A stretch of DNA of 64,000 bases, taken from positions 1 to 64,000 of the forward strand of contig NZ_JAAMFM010000002.1 of assembly GCF_013376105.1 (NCBI RefSeq), in the 5' to 3' direction. Position 1 is the first letter of the stretch. Every line of letters begins with the position of its first letter. Below, in pieces: positions 17,584-27,173 of this stretch. This stretch comes from Arthrobacter wenxiniae. GTDB lineage: Bacteria; Actinomycetota; Actinomycetes; Actinomycetales; Micrococcaceae. The position numbers were made by a program, and so were the translations under genes. The notes below the pieces were generated by a model, which was not told where the DNA came from, did no database searches, and was given only the letters and a program-made list of their open reading frames with translations.

Positions 17584-18863
17584 TCTTCCTGGCCGGGGTA
17601 TAGCGGGAAGTCGGCGGTGAGCTTCTTCACGCGGGCGCCGAGGGCGTCGACGTCGGCGCCGCCCTTCAGCGCCGCGGCGATGATCTCGGCAACTTCGGTG
17701 AACTCGGGGGCGCCAAAGCCGCGCGTGGCCAGGGCCGGGGTGCCGATCCGCAGGCCGGAGGTGACCATCGGCGGGCGGGGGTCGAACGGGACCGCGTTGC
17801 GGTTCACCGTGATCCCGACGCTGTGCAGGAGGTCCTCGGCCTGCTGGCCGTCCAGCGTTGAGTTGCGCAGGTCCACGAGCACCAGGTGCACGTCGGTGCC
17901 GCCGGTCAGCACGGACACGCCGGCCTCGGCCACGTCGGCGGCGTTGAGGCGGTCCGCGATGATCTTGGCGCCTTCGAGCACCCGCTGCTGGCGCTCCTTG
18001 AATTCCTCGCCCGCGGCAACCTTGAAAGCCACGGCCTTGGCGGCGATGACGTGCATGAGAGGGCCGCCCTGCTGTCCGGGGAACACGGCGGAATTGAGCT
18101 TCTTGGCCCATTCCTGCTTGGCCAGGATCACGCCCGAGCGCGGACCCGCAAGGGTCTTGTGCACGGTGGAGGTGACGACGTCGGAGTGCGGCACCGGGCT
18201 AGGGTGCAGGCCTGCGGCAACCAGGCCGGCAAAGTGGGCCATGTCGGTCCACAGCAGCGCGCCAACCTCGTCGGCGATGGAGCGGAAGGCCTCGAAGTCC
18301 AGGTGGCGGGGGTAGGCGGACCAGCCGGCGATGATGACCTGGGGCTTCTCGGCGATGGCCTGCTCGCGGAGCTTGTCCATGTCGATGCGGAAGGTGTCTT
18401 CCTCCACCTGGTAGGCGGCGACCTGGTAGAGCTTGCCGGAGAAGTTCAGCTTCATGCCGTGGGTCAGGTGGCCGCCGTGGGCCAGGGACAGGCCCAGGAT
18501 CTTGTCGCCGGGGGTGATCATGGCGGCGAGCGCGGCGGCGTTGGCCTGGGCGCCGGAGTGCGGCTGGACGTTGGCGTACTCGGCGCCGAAGAGGTCCTTC
18601 ACGCGCTGGATGGCCAGGTTCTCGGCGACGTCCACGTACTCGCAGCCGCCGTAGTAGCGCCGGCCCGGGTAGCCTTCGGCGTACTTGTTGGTGAGCACGG
18701 AGCCCTGGGCCTCCAGCACGGCGCGGGGGGCGAAGTTTTCGGAGGCGATCATTTCAAGCGTGTCGCGCTGACGGCCGAGCTCGTCCTTCAGGACGGCGGC
18801 GATTTCGGGGTCCAGCTCGGAGAGCGGGACATTGGTCACGGACTGTGTGGTGGAAATAGACAC
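17577..18863 (-). CDS. glyA: serine hydroxymethyltransferase
   Basis: 428 residues, PLP enzyme converting serine and THF to glycine and 5,10-methylene-THF. [19 protein letters not shown] and [18 protein letters not shown] are diagnostic. [14 protein letters not shown] holds the PLP-binding Lys. The start is a GTG at 18863, placed 6 bases after AGGAGT and matching the family N-terminus; the frame is open upstream but non-homologous. First gene of a glyA-folD operon preceded by a ZTP riboswitch, so it should respond to purine/folate stress. Confidence 0.97.
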   Translation of the reverse strand: MSISTTQSVTNVPLSELDPEIAAVLKDELGRQRDTLEMIASENFAPRAVLEAQGSVLTNKYAEGYPGRRYYGGCEYVDVAENLAIQRVKDLFGAEYANVQPHSGAQANAAALAAMITPGDKILGLSLAHGGHLTHGMKLNFSGKLYQVAAYQVEEDTFRIDMDKLREQAIAEKPQVIIAGWSAYPRHLDFEAFRSIADEVGALLWTDMAHFAGLVAAGLHPSPVPHSDVVTSTVHKTLAGPRSGVILAKQEWAKKLNSAVFPGQQGGPLMHVIAAKAVAFKVAAGEEFKERQQRVLEGAKIIADRLNAADVAEAGVSVLTGGTDVHLVLVDLRNSTLDGQQAEDLLHSVGITVNRNAVPFDPRPPMVTSGLRIGTPALATRGFGAPEFTEVAEIIAAALKGGADVDALGARVKKLTADFPLYPGQEEW

Positions 18864-19013
18864 TTCAGGACTCCTGGATGGACAACACGAAAAAACTCTT
18901 CTTAGCCAGATTATCCGGTGAACACCCGCGCCCGCAGGCCGCTTCCTTGTGTGAAGTGCACATGTGAAGTGCGCAGACACGGCTCGTCCACCGCCAAATC
19001 CCTGATTGGCAGT

Positions 19014-19103
19014 CGGGGCCCCTGTCCCAGGCGTACGATCCCAGGGCCTTCGCTCGTGCTGCTCCCCGGTGGTGGCCCACCTCATCGCCAGTCGCAACCC
19101 CTT
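19014..19103 (-). promoter_or_regulatory. ZTP (pfl-motif) riboswitch upstream of glyA-folD
   Basis: On the minus strand the leader reads GGGGTTGCGACTGGCGATGAG (first 20 bases from 19101), then GTGG..CCACCACCGGGGAGC (about 19080-19061), and after a linker CGCCTGGGA (19033-19025). The CGACUGGCG, CCACCGGGGAGC and CGCCUGGG blocks in this order are the conserved core of pfl RNAs that bind ZTP/ZMP. Downstream toward glyA lie a GCCAA/TTGGC hairpin, two direct copies of a 10-base unit (18950-18972) and a U run (18895-18890), likely the expression platform. ZTP accumulates when 10-formyl-THF is short, and glyA/folD restore it. Confidence 0.88.
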
Positions 19104-19145
19104 AACTGTAGTACAGGCCCGCGGCGGGACGGTAATGTTGGCGGG

Positions 19146-20021
19146 ATGACTGAACAGAAGCCCCCTGCCGCCCCTGGCCCCCGCGGCCATGTCCTGACGC
19201 TATCCTGCGCGGACCGGCCCGGCATAGTCCACGCCGTTTCCGGAGCCCTGCTGGAGTCCGGCTGCAACATCACCGACTCCCAGCAGTACGGCAACCCGGA
19301 CACCGGCACGTTCTTCATGCGGGTCGCCGTGGAAACCACGACGTCGTTCAGCCGCCTCCGCGAGCACCTCGACGGCGTTGCCGCAGCGTTCGGGCTCAAC
19401 TGGCAGCTGCACCGCGCCGGGGCGCCGGTGCGCACGCTGATACTGGCCTCCAAGGCCGCGCACTGCATCAACGACCTGCTCTTCCTGCAGCGCTCCGGCA
19501 CGCTGCCCATTGACATTCCGGCCATCGTCTCCAACCACCGGGACCTGCAGCCGCTCGCCGAGTTTTACGGCATCCCGTTTTACCACCTCCCCGTCACGCC
19601 GGACACCAAGGCCGACGCAGAGGCCGCCCTGCTGGAACTCGTGGCCGAGCACGAGGTGGAGCTGGTGGTGCTGGCCCGCTACATGCAGGTCCTCTCCGAC
19701 GACCTCTGCCGCCACCTCGAGGGCCGGGCCATCAACATCCACCACTCCTTCCTGCCGTCCTTCAAGGGTGCCAGGCCGTACCACCAGGCGCACGCGCGCG
19801 GGGTGAAGATCATCGGGGCCACGGCCCACTACGTCACGGCGGCCCTGGACGAGGGGCCCATCATTGAGCAGGAAGTGATCCGCGTGGACCATGGCCATTC
19901 CGTGGAGAAATTCGTCTCCATGGGCCGCGCCGTCGAGGCCCGGACACTGGCCCAGGCCGTGCAATGGCATGCCGAACACCGCGTCCTGCTCGACGGCACC
20001 CGCACGGTCGTCTTCGACTGA
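19146..20021 (+). CDS. purU: formyltetrahydrofolate deformylase
   Basis: 291 residues. It hydrolyses 10-formyl-THF to formate and THF, balancing the one-carbon pool. The N-terminal ACT domain (about 14-95, starting [19 protein letters not shown]) is the regulatory part. The C-terminal domain is a formyltransferase fold with [14 protein letters not shown] and [11 protein letters not shown], holding the catalytic Asn/His/Asp set. The ATG at 19146 follows GGCGGG. It is divergent from glyA-folD, so the riboswitch aptamer lies within its upstream region. Confidence 0.95.
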   Translation: MTEQKPPAAPGPRGHVLTLSCADRPGIVHAVSGALLESGCNITDSQQYGNPDTGTFFMRVAVETTTSFSRLREHLDGVAAAFGLNWQLHRAGAPVRTLILASKAAHCINDLLFLQRSGTLPIDIPAIVSNHRDLQPLAEFYGIPFYHLPVTPDTKADAEAALLELVAEHEVELVVLARYMQVLSDDLCRHLEGRAINIHHSFLPSFKGARPYHQAHARGVKIIGATAHYVTAALDEGPIIEQEVIRVDHGHSVEKFVSMGRAVEARTLAQAVQWHAEHRVLLDGTRTVVFD

Positions 20022-20056
20022 CGCGCTTCCCTTACACCTGCACACCTGCGCCTCGC

Positions 20057-20105
20057 TGGAGCCCAACGGTGCGCCACTTCTCAAGTGGCGCACCGTTGGG
20101 CTCCA
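20057..20105. repeat. perfect 23-bp inverted repeat with 3-base loop
   Basis: The left arm 20057-20079 begins TGGAGCCCAACGG and the right arm 20083-20105 is its exact complement, around the loop CTC. It starts 35 bases after the purU stop. No U run follows, so it is either a strong unusual terminator or a palindromic repeat element. Confidence 0.85.
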
Positions 20106-20166
20106 ACCACGCGCCGCTTCAAAGTTTCCACGGCCCGGATCCGGGGACGGCCGCACGCCCGCCACA

Positions 20167-20183
20167 AGATTGTTGAACAATCT
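20167..20183. promoter_or_regulatory. GntR-type operator in the pxpA promoter region
   Basis: AGATTGTTGAACAATCT is a 17-bp palindrome around a central G, 50 bases before the pxpA start. Its core TTGTTGAACAA (20170-20180) is repeated twice at 25264-25297, next to the GntR gene. It overlaps a TTGAAC -35-like hexamer. Confidence 0.75.
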
Positions 20184-20233
20184 GAAGACTTAAGGCATTC
20201 TTAGAGAACCACATCACGAGACGGGGATCACAG

Positions 20234-20992
20234 ATGCCTTACATTGACCTCAATGCCGACGTCGGCGAGTCGTTCGGAAACTGGACCATGGGCGACGACG
20301 CCGCAATCTTCGGCTCGGTCTCCAGCGCCAACGTCGCCTGCGGCTTCCACGCCGGGGACCCGAGCACCATCGCCCGGACCTGCCGCGAGGCCGTGGCGGC
20401 CGGCGTGACGATCGGCGCGCACGTGGGCTACCGCGACCTGGCCGGATTCGGCCGCCGCTTCCTGGACTGCTCCCCCACTGAGCTGGCTGACGACGTCCTC
20501 TACCAGCTGGGCGCACTCTCCGCACTGGCCGGGGCCGCCGGGGCCACGGTCAAGTACGTCAAGCCCCACGGCGCCCTGTACAACACGATCGTCCACCACG
20601 AAGGGCACGCCCAGGCCGTGGTCGACGCCGTCAAGGCCCATGGCGGGGAGCTGCCCCTTTTGCTCCTGCCAGGTTCCGTGGCCCTCGCCAAGGCCGAGGC
20701 CAGGGGGCTGCGCGCCGTGGCCGAGGCCTTCGCGGACCGCAGCTACACGCCTGAGGGGACGCTCGTCTCCCGCCGCGAGGCCAACGCCGTGCTCCACGAC
20801 CCCGCCCAGGTGTCCGCCAACATGGTGCGCCTGGCCACCGAGGGGACCATCACCGCCGTCGACGGCAGCATCATCGCCATGCCGTCCGAAAGCATCTGCG
20901 TCCACGGCGACACCGCCGGGGCCGTGGCCATGGCGGCCGCCGTCCGTGCCGCGCTGGAGGCGGCCGGCGTGCAGATCAGAAGCTTCGCGTGA
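20234..20992 (+). CDS. pxpA: 5-oxoprolinase subunit A (LamB/YcsF family)
   Basis: 252 residues, usual length. It opens [20 protein letters not shown], the family signature with probable metal ligands, followed by [12 protein letters not shown] and VKPHGALYN. With PxpB and PxpC it performs the ATP-dependent cleavage of 5-oxo-L-proline to glutamate in the cytoplasm. First gene of the operon; overlaps the next gene by four bases (GTGA). A GntR-type operator lies just upstream, suggesting repression lifted by 5-oxoproline or a related acid. Confidence 0.95.
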   Translation: MPYIDLNADVGESFGNWTMGDDAAIFGSVSSANVACGFHAGDPSTIARTCREAVAAGVTIGAHVGYRDLAGFGRRFLDCSPTELADDVLYQLGALSALAGAAGATVKYVKPHGALYNTIVHHEGHAQAVVDAVKAHGGELPLLLLPGSVALAKAEARGLRAVAEAFADRSYTPEGTLVSRREANAVLHDPAQVSANMVRLATEGTITAVDGSIIAMPSESICVHGDTAGAVAMAAAVRAALEAAGVQIRSFA

Positions 20993-22698
20993 ACACCACG
21001 GTGGGCGCCATCATGGACTCCGCGGCAACCCACCGCGTCACGGCCATCCGCCCGGCGGGCACGCGCGCCCTCCTGGTGGAACTTTCTTGCCTCCCGGCCG
21101 TGCTGGCGCTGGCGGCACGGCTGGCGGAATCGCCCCTGCCCGGCCAGCTGGACGCCCTGTCCGCGGCGGCCACCGTCCTGGTCACGTTTGACTCCCCCAA
21201 CTCAGCCCGCACCGCCGCCGCCGCCATCGCCGCCCTCGACCTCGGCGCTGCCCCCGCCGGGGCCGGCAAGCTGGTGGAGGTCGCCGTGCACTACGACGGC
21301 GCCGACCTCGCCGAGGTTGCCTCCCTCACGGACCTGAGCCCCGAAGCCGTCGTGGCCGCGCACACCGGCCAGACCTGGCGGGCGGCGTTCGGCGGATTTG
21401 CCCCGGGCTTTGCCTACCTCCTGGGTGAAAACACGGCCCTGAGTGTCCCGCGCCGGCGCACCCCGCGCACGTCCGTGCCGGCCGGCGCCGTGGCCCTCGC
21501 CGGTGACTACTCCGCCGTCTACCCGCGCCAGTCCCCGGGCGGCTGGCAGCTGATCGGCCACACCGACGCCCTCCTGTGGTCCCTGGACCGCGCCGAACCG
21601 GCGCTGATCCGCCCCCAGGACCGGGTCCGCTTTACCGCCGCCCGCCCCGCCATGAGCCTGCAGCCCGCGCGCCCCGCCGCGGTGAAGCACGACGCCGGCG
21701 CCTCCCCGGGCGCCCGCGGCACCGCCGCGCCGCCTGCTTTGGGCGGCGGCCTGCTGGTGGCCTCCGCCGGCCTGCAGTCCCTCATCCAGGACCTGGGGCG
21801 GCCCGGCCTGGGCGACCTGGGCGTGTCCGCAGCAGGCGCCATTGACCCTTCCGCGGCACGGCAGGCCAACAGGCTTGTCGGCAACCGGGCGGGGGACGCC
21901 GTCGTCGAAAACTTAATGGGCTCCCTGTCCCTGACGGCCGGGTCCGACCACGTCCTGGCCGTCACCGGCGCACGGGCGGAACTTCGCATCACGCCGGCGG
22001 ACGCCGGCCGCAGCGAGCGGCGGCCCGCCCAGGACGCCCCGTTTGCCCTGCTGGCCGGGGAGACCCTGGCAATCGGTCCCGTCACCGCGGGCCTGCGCTG
22101 CTACGTTGGCGTGCGCGGCGGCGTGGCGGCGGAACCGGTCATGGGCAGCCGGTCCACGGACGTGCTCTCAGGGATCGGCCCGGCGCCGCTGGCCGCCGGC
22201 AGCCGCATCCCGGTGGGGCCCGTCCGCGGGGCGCACGTGGTGGGGTCTGCGGAGCCGCCCAGCCTTCGGCCGCTGCCGGCCTCCGGCACCGCCGTCCTGC
22301 GCATCACCGCCGGCCCCCGGGACGACTGGTTTGGCGCGGCCGGGATGGCGGCCCTGACCGGGCAGGACTGGCTGGTGGGTGCGGCCTCTAACCGGATCGG
22401 CGTCCGCCTTGAACCGGACGCCGGCGGCACGCCCATCCCCCGCATCCGCGACGGCGAACTGGCCAGCGAAGGGGTTGTCTGGGGCGCCCTGCAGGTGCCG
22501 CCGTCCGGGCTGCCCGTGCTGTTCATGGCCGACCATCCGGTGACTGGCGGCTACCCCGTCATCGCCGCCGTCATCCCCGAGGACTTGGGCGCCGCCGCCC
22601 AGCTCCCGCCGGGCACTCGGGTGCGCTTTGTGCCAGCCGGCCCCACTGCCACTGCCACCCCGAGCCACCTTTCGAGCCACCAAGGAACCCGCCCATGA
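20989..22698 (+). CDS. pxpBC: 5-oxoprolinase subunits B and C fused (KipI-KipA type)
   Basis: 569 residues joining two normally separate subunits. The PxpB/KipI (AHS1) part is about 15-225, with [11 protein letters not shown] and [29 protein letters not shown] Pro/Ala-rich linker (about 225-250) leads to the PxpC/KipA (AHS2) part (about 252-560), starting [19 protein letters not shown] and containing YVGVRGG. The GTG at 20989 overlaps the pxpA stop; an ATG at 21013 is possible. AHS1/AHS2 domains also form the carboxyltransferase part of urea carboxylase, which matters because the next gene is a biotin carboxylase. Confidence 0.93.
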   Translation: MNTTVGAIMDSAATHRVTAIRPAGTRALLVELSCLPAVLALAARLAESPLPGQLDALSAAATVLVTFDSPNSARTAAAAIAALDLGAAPAGAGKLVEVAVHYDGADLAEVASLTDLSPEAVVAAHTGQTWRAAFGGFAPGFAYLLGENTALSVPRRRTPRTSVPAGAVALAGDYSAVYPRQSPGGWQLIGHTDALLWSLDRAEPALIRPQDRVRFTAARPAMSLQPARPAAVKHDAGASPGARGTAAPPALGGGLLVASAGLQSLIQDLGRPGLGDLGVSAAGAIDPSAARQANRLVGNRAGDAVVENLMGSLSLTAGSDHVLAVTGARAELRITPADAGRSERRPAQDAPFALLAGETLAIGPVTAGLRCYVGVRGGVAAEPVMGSRSTDVLSGIGPAPLAAGSRIPVGPVRGAHVVGSAEPPSLRPLPASGTAVLRITAGPRDDWFGAAGMAALTGQDWLVGAASNRIGVRLEPDAGGTPIPRIRDGELASEGVVWGALQVPPSGLPVLFMADHPVTGGYPVIAAVIPEDLGAAAQLPPGTRVRFVPAGPTATATPSHLSSHQGTRP

Positions 22699-24494
22699 AG
22701 AAAGTACTCATCGCCAACCGCGGCGAGATCGCCGTGCGCGTGGCCCGGGCCTGCGCCGATGCCGGGCTGGAGTCCGTCGCCGTCTATTCCGATCCCGACG
22801 CCGACTCCCTGCACGTGCGCCGGGCCGGCGAGGCGTACGCCCTGGGCGGGCGTTCCGGCGCGGACACGTACCTGAACATCACCAAAATCATCGACATCGC
22901 CCTGCGTTCCGGAGCAGACGCCGTGCACCCCGGCTACGGTTTCCTGTCCGAAAACGCCGACTTTGCCCAGGCCGCAATCGACGCCGGGCTGACCTGGATC
23001 GGCCCCCCGCCGCAGGCCATCCGGGACCTGGGCAACAAGGTCACGGCCCGCGAAATCGCCGTCCGCTCGGGCGCCCCGCTGGTGCCCGGCAGCGACGGCC
23101 CCGTCGCCTCCGGGGCCGAGGTGCGCGCCTTCGCGGAGAAGTTTGGCCTCCCGGTTGCCATCAAGGCGGCGTTCGGCGGGGGCGGGCGCGGGCTGAAGAT
23201 CGCCCGGACCATGGACGAGGTCGACGACGCCTTCGAATCCGCCGTCCGCGAAGCGACCGTCGCCTTTGGCCGCGGGGAATGCTTCGTGGAGCGGTTCCTG
23301 GACCGCCCCCGCCACGTGGAGGCCCAGGTGCTCGCGGACCGGCACGGCGACGTTGTGGTGGTTGGCACGCGCGACTGCTCCCTCCAGCGCCGCCACCAAA
23401 AGCTGGTCGAGGAGGCGCCGGCCCCGTTCCTGTCAGAGGCGCAGCGGGCCAGCATCCACGCGTCCGCCAAGGCCATCTGCAGGGAGGCCGGGTACCAGGG
23501 TGCCGGCACCGTGGAGTACCTCGTGGCCGACGACGGCACCGTTTCCTTCCTGGAGGTCAACACCCGGCTCCAGGTGGAGCACCCCATCACGGAGGAAACC
23601 ACGGGCGTGGACCTCGTGGCGGAGCAGTTCCGCATCGCGGCCGGCGAACCCCTGCGCTTCACGGAGGATCCGCAGCCCGTGGGCCACGCGTTTGAGTTCC
23701 GGCTTAACGCCGAGGACCCCGCCCGCGGCTTCCTGCCGGGCCCGGGCACCGTCACCGCCTTTGAGCCGCCCACCGGCTCCGGCATCCGGGTGGATTCCGG
23801 GGTGCGCACCGGCTCCACCGTGCCCGGCGACTACGATTCCCTGCTGGCCAAGCTGATCGTCCGCGGCGCCGACCGCGCCCAGGCCCTGCGGCGCGCCCGG
23901 GTGGCCCTGGACGAAATGGTCATCGCCGGGCTGCCCACGGTCCTGCCGTTCCACCGCGCGGTGGTCCGCGACCCCGCCTTCACCGCCGACGATCATTTTG
24001 GCGTGCACACCACCTGGATAGAATCCGAATTCGCCGCAACGCTGGCGGCCTCGGACCAGATCGCCCGGGCCGAGCCGGACGGCCGCCGCGAGGAGCTGAC
24101 CATTGACGTCGACGGCAAGGCGCTGCGGATTGGCCTTCCCGCGCAGCTGCTGGCCGGACTCCGCAGCGGAAACCGGGGAAATCCCGGGACTCCCGGGAAC
24201 GGCGGCGGCCCTGACGGCACGCACACGGGCGGCGGCCCTGACGGCCCCCGGACGGGCGGCGCGACTGCCGTCGCGGCGGACCCCGCCGTGCTGGCCGCCC
24301 CGATGAACGGAAAGCTCGTCAAATGGGTTGCCGCGGACGGCGCTTCCGTCTCCGCCGGGGACCCCGTCGCCGTCCTTGAGGCCATGAAAATGGAATCCAC
24401 TGTCACGGCGCACCGTGACGGCACCGTGGCGCGCGGCCCGCACGCCCCCGGCGACGGGCTGGTGCGCGGCGAGCCGGTGTGCCGCATCGAATAG
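22695..24494 (+). CDS. biotin carboxylase fused to biotin carboxyl carrier domain
   Basis: 599 residues. Biotin carboxylase is at about 1-450: [31 protein letters not shown], the ATP-grasp glycine loop [10 protein letters not shown], and [16 protein letters not shown] linker with GGGPDG-type repeats (about 495-525) leads to a BCCP domain with EAMKMES; Lys565 is the biotinylation site. It loads CO2 from bicarbonate onto biotin. No carboxyltransferase of the acetyl- or propionyl-CoA type is nearby. It overlaps pxpBC by ATGA, so it is part of the 5-oxoproline operon. Alternatively it serves an acyl-CoA carboxylase encoded elsewhere. Confidence 0.93.
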   Translation: MKKVLIANRGEIAVRVARACADAGLESVAVYSDPDADSLHVRRAGEAYALGGRSGADTYLNITKIIDIALRSGADAVHPGYGFLSENADFAQAAIDAGLTWIGPPPQAIRDLGNKVTAREIAVRSGAPLVPGSDGPVASGAEVRAFAEKFGLPVAIKAAFGGGGRGLKIARTMDEVDDAFESAVREATVAFGRGECFVERFLDRPRHVEAQVLADRHGDVVVVGTRDCSLQRRHQKLVEEAPAPFLSEAQRASIHASAKAICREAGYQGAGTVEYLVADDGTVSFLEVNTRLQVEHPITEETTGVDLVAEQFRIAAGEPLRFTEDPQPVGHAFEFRLNAEDPARGFLPGPGTVTAFEPPTGSGIRVDSGVRTGSTVPGDYDSLLAKLIVRGADRAQALRRARVALDEMVIAGLPTVLPFHRAVVRDPAFTADDHFGVHTTWIESEFAATLAASDQIARAEPDGRREELTIDVDGKALRIGLPAQLLAGLRSGNRGNPGTPGNGGGPDGTHTGGGPDGPRTGGATAVAADPAVLAAPMNGKLVKWVAADGASVSAGDPVAVLEAMKMESTVTAHRDGTVARGPHAPGDGLVRGEPVCRIE

Positions 24495-24538
24495 GAGACC
24501 TGCGCCGGCGTGGGCCGCGCGTTGGATAGATTGGGTGC

Positions 24539-25270
24539 ATGCCAATGAATGCCGCCCTCGGTGACCTGCCCACCACCGCCACCCATGCCCACACGGGTGC
24601 GTGGGTGGCGTCGGTGCTGCGCAGCCGGATTGCGGAGGGCCGCCTGGTGCCCGGCACCAAGCTCTCCGAACAGTCCCTTTCGGCCACCCTGGGGGTCTCA
24701 CGCAACACCCTGCGCGAGGCCTTCACTGTGCTGGACGGCGAGCTGATCGTCACCCGCATTCCCAACCGCGGCGTTTTTGTCGCCTCCCCCGGCCCCGACG
24801 AGATCCGGGAAATCTACAATGTGCGGCGGATCCTCGAGCCCGCGGCCGCCCTGTGGGGGCCGGGGCCGGACATTGCGGAGCTGCGTTCGGTGGTGGCCGA
24901 GGCCCGCGGCGCGCTGGCCCGCGGCTCCGTGCCGGACATGGCCGCGGCGAACCAGCGCTTCCACGAGGCGCTGATCCTGGGCACCGGGAGCACAGGCCTG
25001 CTGGAGATGATGTCGCGCGTGTTGGCGCAAATGCGGCTGGTCTTCCATGCCATGAGCAACGCCCCCGACTTCCACAGCCACTACGTGGAACTCAACGCCG
25101 AACTGCTCGAGCTGCTGGCCGCCGGGCAGCGTGCGGAGGCCGCCGAGAGGCTGCGGAGCTACCTTGACGTGGCGGAGTCGGAACTGCTGGCGCAGTTCAC
25201 CGGCGCGGCGCCTGCACCGGCGCGTGCGTCCAACAGGACGCCCCGGATCCACTCCCGCCGCGATTGTTGA
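24539..25270 (+). CDS. GntR family regulator with FCD ligand-binding domain
   Basis: 243 residues. A winged HTH at about 20-88 (LRSRIAEGRLVPGTKLSEQSL, LGVSRNTLREAFTVL) is followed by an FCD domain (about 95-215) with the NQRFHEAL metal-site helix. FadR/FCD proteins bind small carboxylic acids. It lies 44 bases after the biotin carboxylase gene on the same strand and just before the transporter genes. Its stop codon is inside the first of two operator copies, so the protein most likely controls the transporter promoter as well as pxpA. A TAGATT -10-like element about 10 bases before the ATG suggests a leaderless mRNA. Confidence 0.9.
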   Translation: MPMNAALGDLPTTATHAHTGAWVASVLRSRIAEGRLVPGTKLSEQSLSATLGVSRNTLREAFTVLDGELIVTRIPNRGVFVASPGPDEIREIYNVRRILEPAAALWGPGPDIAELRSVVAEARGALARGSVPDMAAANQRFHEALILGTGSTGLLEMMSRVLAQMRLVFHAMSNAPDFHSHYVELNAELLELLAAGQRAEAAERLRSYLDVAESELLAQFTGAAPAPARASNRTPRIHSRRDC

Positions 25271-25308
25271 ACAAATACTTGCAGGATTGTTGAACAAAAG
25301 TTTATGAT
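25264..25308 (+). promoter_or_regulatory. double GntR-type operator and promoter of the DUF969-DUF979-DUF2891 operon
   Basis: Two copies of TTGTTGAACAA (25264-25274 and 25287-25297) have centres 23 bases apart, about two helical turns. A TTGCAG (25279-25284) and TATGAT (25303-25308) pair with 18-base spacing makes a plausible promoter, with the second operator between the two hexamers. The core is identical to that at pxpA. Confidence 0.75.
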
Positions 25309-25432
25309 GTAGTTCACAGTGATCGGCGCCACCTCCGGCGGCGTCCTGATCGGCCCGGGGCACCAGCCCGGCCGGGACAACTACCGCCGTATTTGCGGCC
25401 CGCCCCAGCGGCCGCGGCAGGAACGGAAACCC

Positions 25433-26158
25433 ATGCTCGTACTCATCGGGGTCTTGTTGGTGATCGTTGGCTTCGCCATCCGCCTCAACCCCCTCCTGGT
25501 AGTCACCATCTCCGGCATCGTCACGGCCCTGTTGGGCGGCATGTCACCGCTGGAGATCCTCAACGCGTTTGGCTCAGGATTTTCCAGCAGCCGCTCGGTC
25601 ACCATCTTCGTGGTGGTGCTTCCCGTCATCGGCCTCATCGAACGGTTTGGGCTGCAGGAACAGGCCAAGGCACTCATTTCCAAGCTGGCCCGGCTGACCA
25701 CCGGCCGGGTTCTCCTGGGCTACCTTGTCATACGCCAAATCACCGCCGCCCTGGGGTTGACCAGCATCGGCGGCCACGCCCAGACCGTCCGCCCGCTCGT
25801 CTTTCCCATGGCCGAGGGCGCGGCCCTGCGCCGCTACGGCACCGTTCCGGACAAGGTGCGGGAAAAGATCAAGGGCCACAGCGCCGCAGCGGACAACGTT
25901 GGCGTGTTCTTCGGCGAGGACGTCTTCGTCGCCGTCGGCTCCATCCTGCTGATCACCACCTTCGTCGACACCACGTACGGACTCCACCTGGAGCCGCTGC
26001 AGCTGGCCGTGTGGGCCATTCCCACCGCCATCTGCGCCTTCCTGATCCACGGCTTCCGCCTGCTGCGCCTGGACCGCACGCTGGACGCCGCCGTCAAGGA
26101 AGCCCGCGCCGAGGAAACCGCCGCAGCACACGTTTCGCCCGCTGGAGGAATGGCATGA
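25433..26158 (+). CDS. DUF969 family membrane protein, predicted 5-oxoproline transporter subunit
   Basis: 241 residues, mostly hydrophobic, with helices near 2-22, 28-48, 53-75, 160-185 and 190-215. The opening MLVLIGVLLVIVGFAIRLN and RQITAALGLTSIGGHAQ segments are typical of DUF969. In other genomes this family is paired with DUF979 next to pyroglutamyl-peptidase or oxoprolinase genes, and some annotation schemes call the pair a 5-oxoproline transporter. That role is a prediction. It overlaps the DUF979 gene by ATGA. The first 160 bases of its transcript region hold no other gene. Confidence 0.85.
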   Translation: MLVLIGVLLVIVGFAIRLNPLLVVTISGIVTALLGGMSPLEILNAFGSGFSSSRSVTIFVVVLPVIGLIERFGLQEQAKALISKLARLTTGRVLLGYLVIRQITAALGLTSIGGHAQTVRPLVFPMAEGAALRRYGTVPDKVREKIKGHSAAADNVGVFFGEDVFVAVGSILLITTFVDTTYGLHLEPLQLAVWAIPTAICAFLIHGFRLLRLDRTLDAAVKEARAEETAAAHVSPAGGMA

Positions 26159-27132
26159 TCAACGTCGAATCCATCTACTGGCTGATTGGCCTGCTGTTCG
26201 TGGGCTGGGCATTCCTGATTGCCCGCGACGCGACCCACCCCAGGCGCTGGGGCAGCTCGGCCTTCTGGGGCCTGCTGGGCCTGTGCTTCTTTTACGGCAC
26301 CGCCGTCGAGGCGAAGACCGCCCCGGCCTGGGTGCTGGGCATCGCCGTCCTGGTCCTGGTGGCCCTGGCCAGCACCGGACTGCTCGGCGACGGCCGATCC
26401 AAGACCACCAGCGAGGAACAACGCACCGTCCATGCCGGAAAGTTCGGCAACAAGCTCTTCATCCCGGCGCTGACCCTGCCCGTCGTGACGGTCATCATCG
26501 TGCTCCTGGCCCCCGTGCTCAAGATCGGCTCCACGCCCCTCATCGACCCCACCCACACCACGCTCGTGGCCCTGGGCATCGGGGCCATCGCGGCCGCCGT
26601 CGTCGGTGTCGCCATCCTGCGCCCGAAGAACAAGCTGGCCCCGGTGTTTGAGGGCCGCCGCATCCTGGAGACCATCGGCTGGGCCGCCCTGCTGCCCCAG
26701 ATGCTGTCCACCCTGGGCATCCTGTTCACGCAGGCCGGCGTGGGCACCGCCGTCGGAACCCTCGCCAAGGGCGTGCTGCCCAGCGGCTCCCTCATTGCCG
26801 CCGTCGTGGTGTACTGCGTGGGCATGTTCATCTTCACGGTGCTCATGGGCAACGGCTTTGCGGCATTTCCCATCATGACGGCGGCCATCGGCTGGCCCGT
26901 GCTGGTGCAGGGCTTCCACGGCAACCCGGCGATCGTGTTTGCCATCGGAATGCTGGCCGGCTTCTGCGGCACGCTCTGCACTCCCATGGCGGCCAACTTC
27001 AACCTGGTCCCGTCCGCGCTGCTGGAAATGAAGAACAAGTACGGCGTCATCACGGCCCAGGTGGCCACCGGCGTGCCCTTGCTGGCCGCCAACATCGCCC
27101 TGATGTACTTCCTGGCCTTCCACCACGCCTGA
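26155..27132 (+). CDS. DUF979 family membrane protein, predicted 5-oxoproline transporter subunit
   Basis: 325 residues, about nine hydrophobic segments from residue 7 to the end. FVLMGNGFAAFPIMTAAIG-like and GFCGTLCTPMAANFN segments are the family's conserved core. It starts inside the DUF969 stop (ATGA) and 42 bases separate it from the DUF2891 gene. The pair presumably forms one carrier in the cytoplasmic membrane; the cargo (5-oxoproline or pyroglutamyl peptides) is inferred from the oxoprolinase genes upstream and the shared operator. Confidence 0.85.
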   Translation: MINVESIYWLIGLLFVGWAFLIARDATHPRRWGSSAFWGLLGLCFFYGTAVEAKTAPAWVLGIAVLVLVALASTGLLGDGRSKTTSEEQRTVHAGKFGNKLFIPALTLPVVTVIIVLLAPVLKIGSTPLIDPTHTTLVALGIGAIAAAVVGVAILRPKNKLAPVFEGRRILETIGWAALLPQMLSTLGILFTQAGVGTAVGTLAKGVLPSGSLIAAVVVYCVGMFIFTVLMGNGFAAFPIMTAAIGWPVLVQGFHGNPAIVFAIGMLAGFCGTLCTPMAANFNLVPSALLEMKNKYGVITAQVATGVPLLAANIALMYFLAFHHA

Positions 27133-27173
27133 CCCGCCCCGTCGAGATTCGAGCTCACCACGCAAGGAGTGCC

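Noticed and set aside
17886-18905. Plus-strand open frame opposite glyA
   Set aside because: Gly/Val/His-rich mirror of the glyA codons; no ribosome site and no recognisable domain.
24181-24260. GGGPDG-type repeats as a possible recombination site
   Set aside because: They encode a flexible linker between the biotin carboxylase and BCCP domains, where Gly/Pro-rich repeats are expected.
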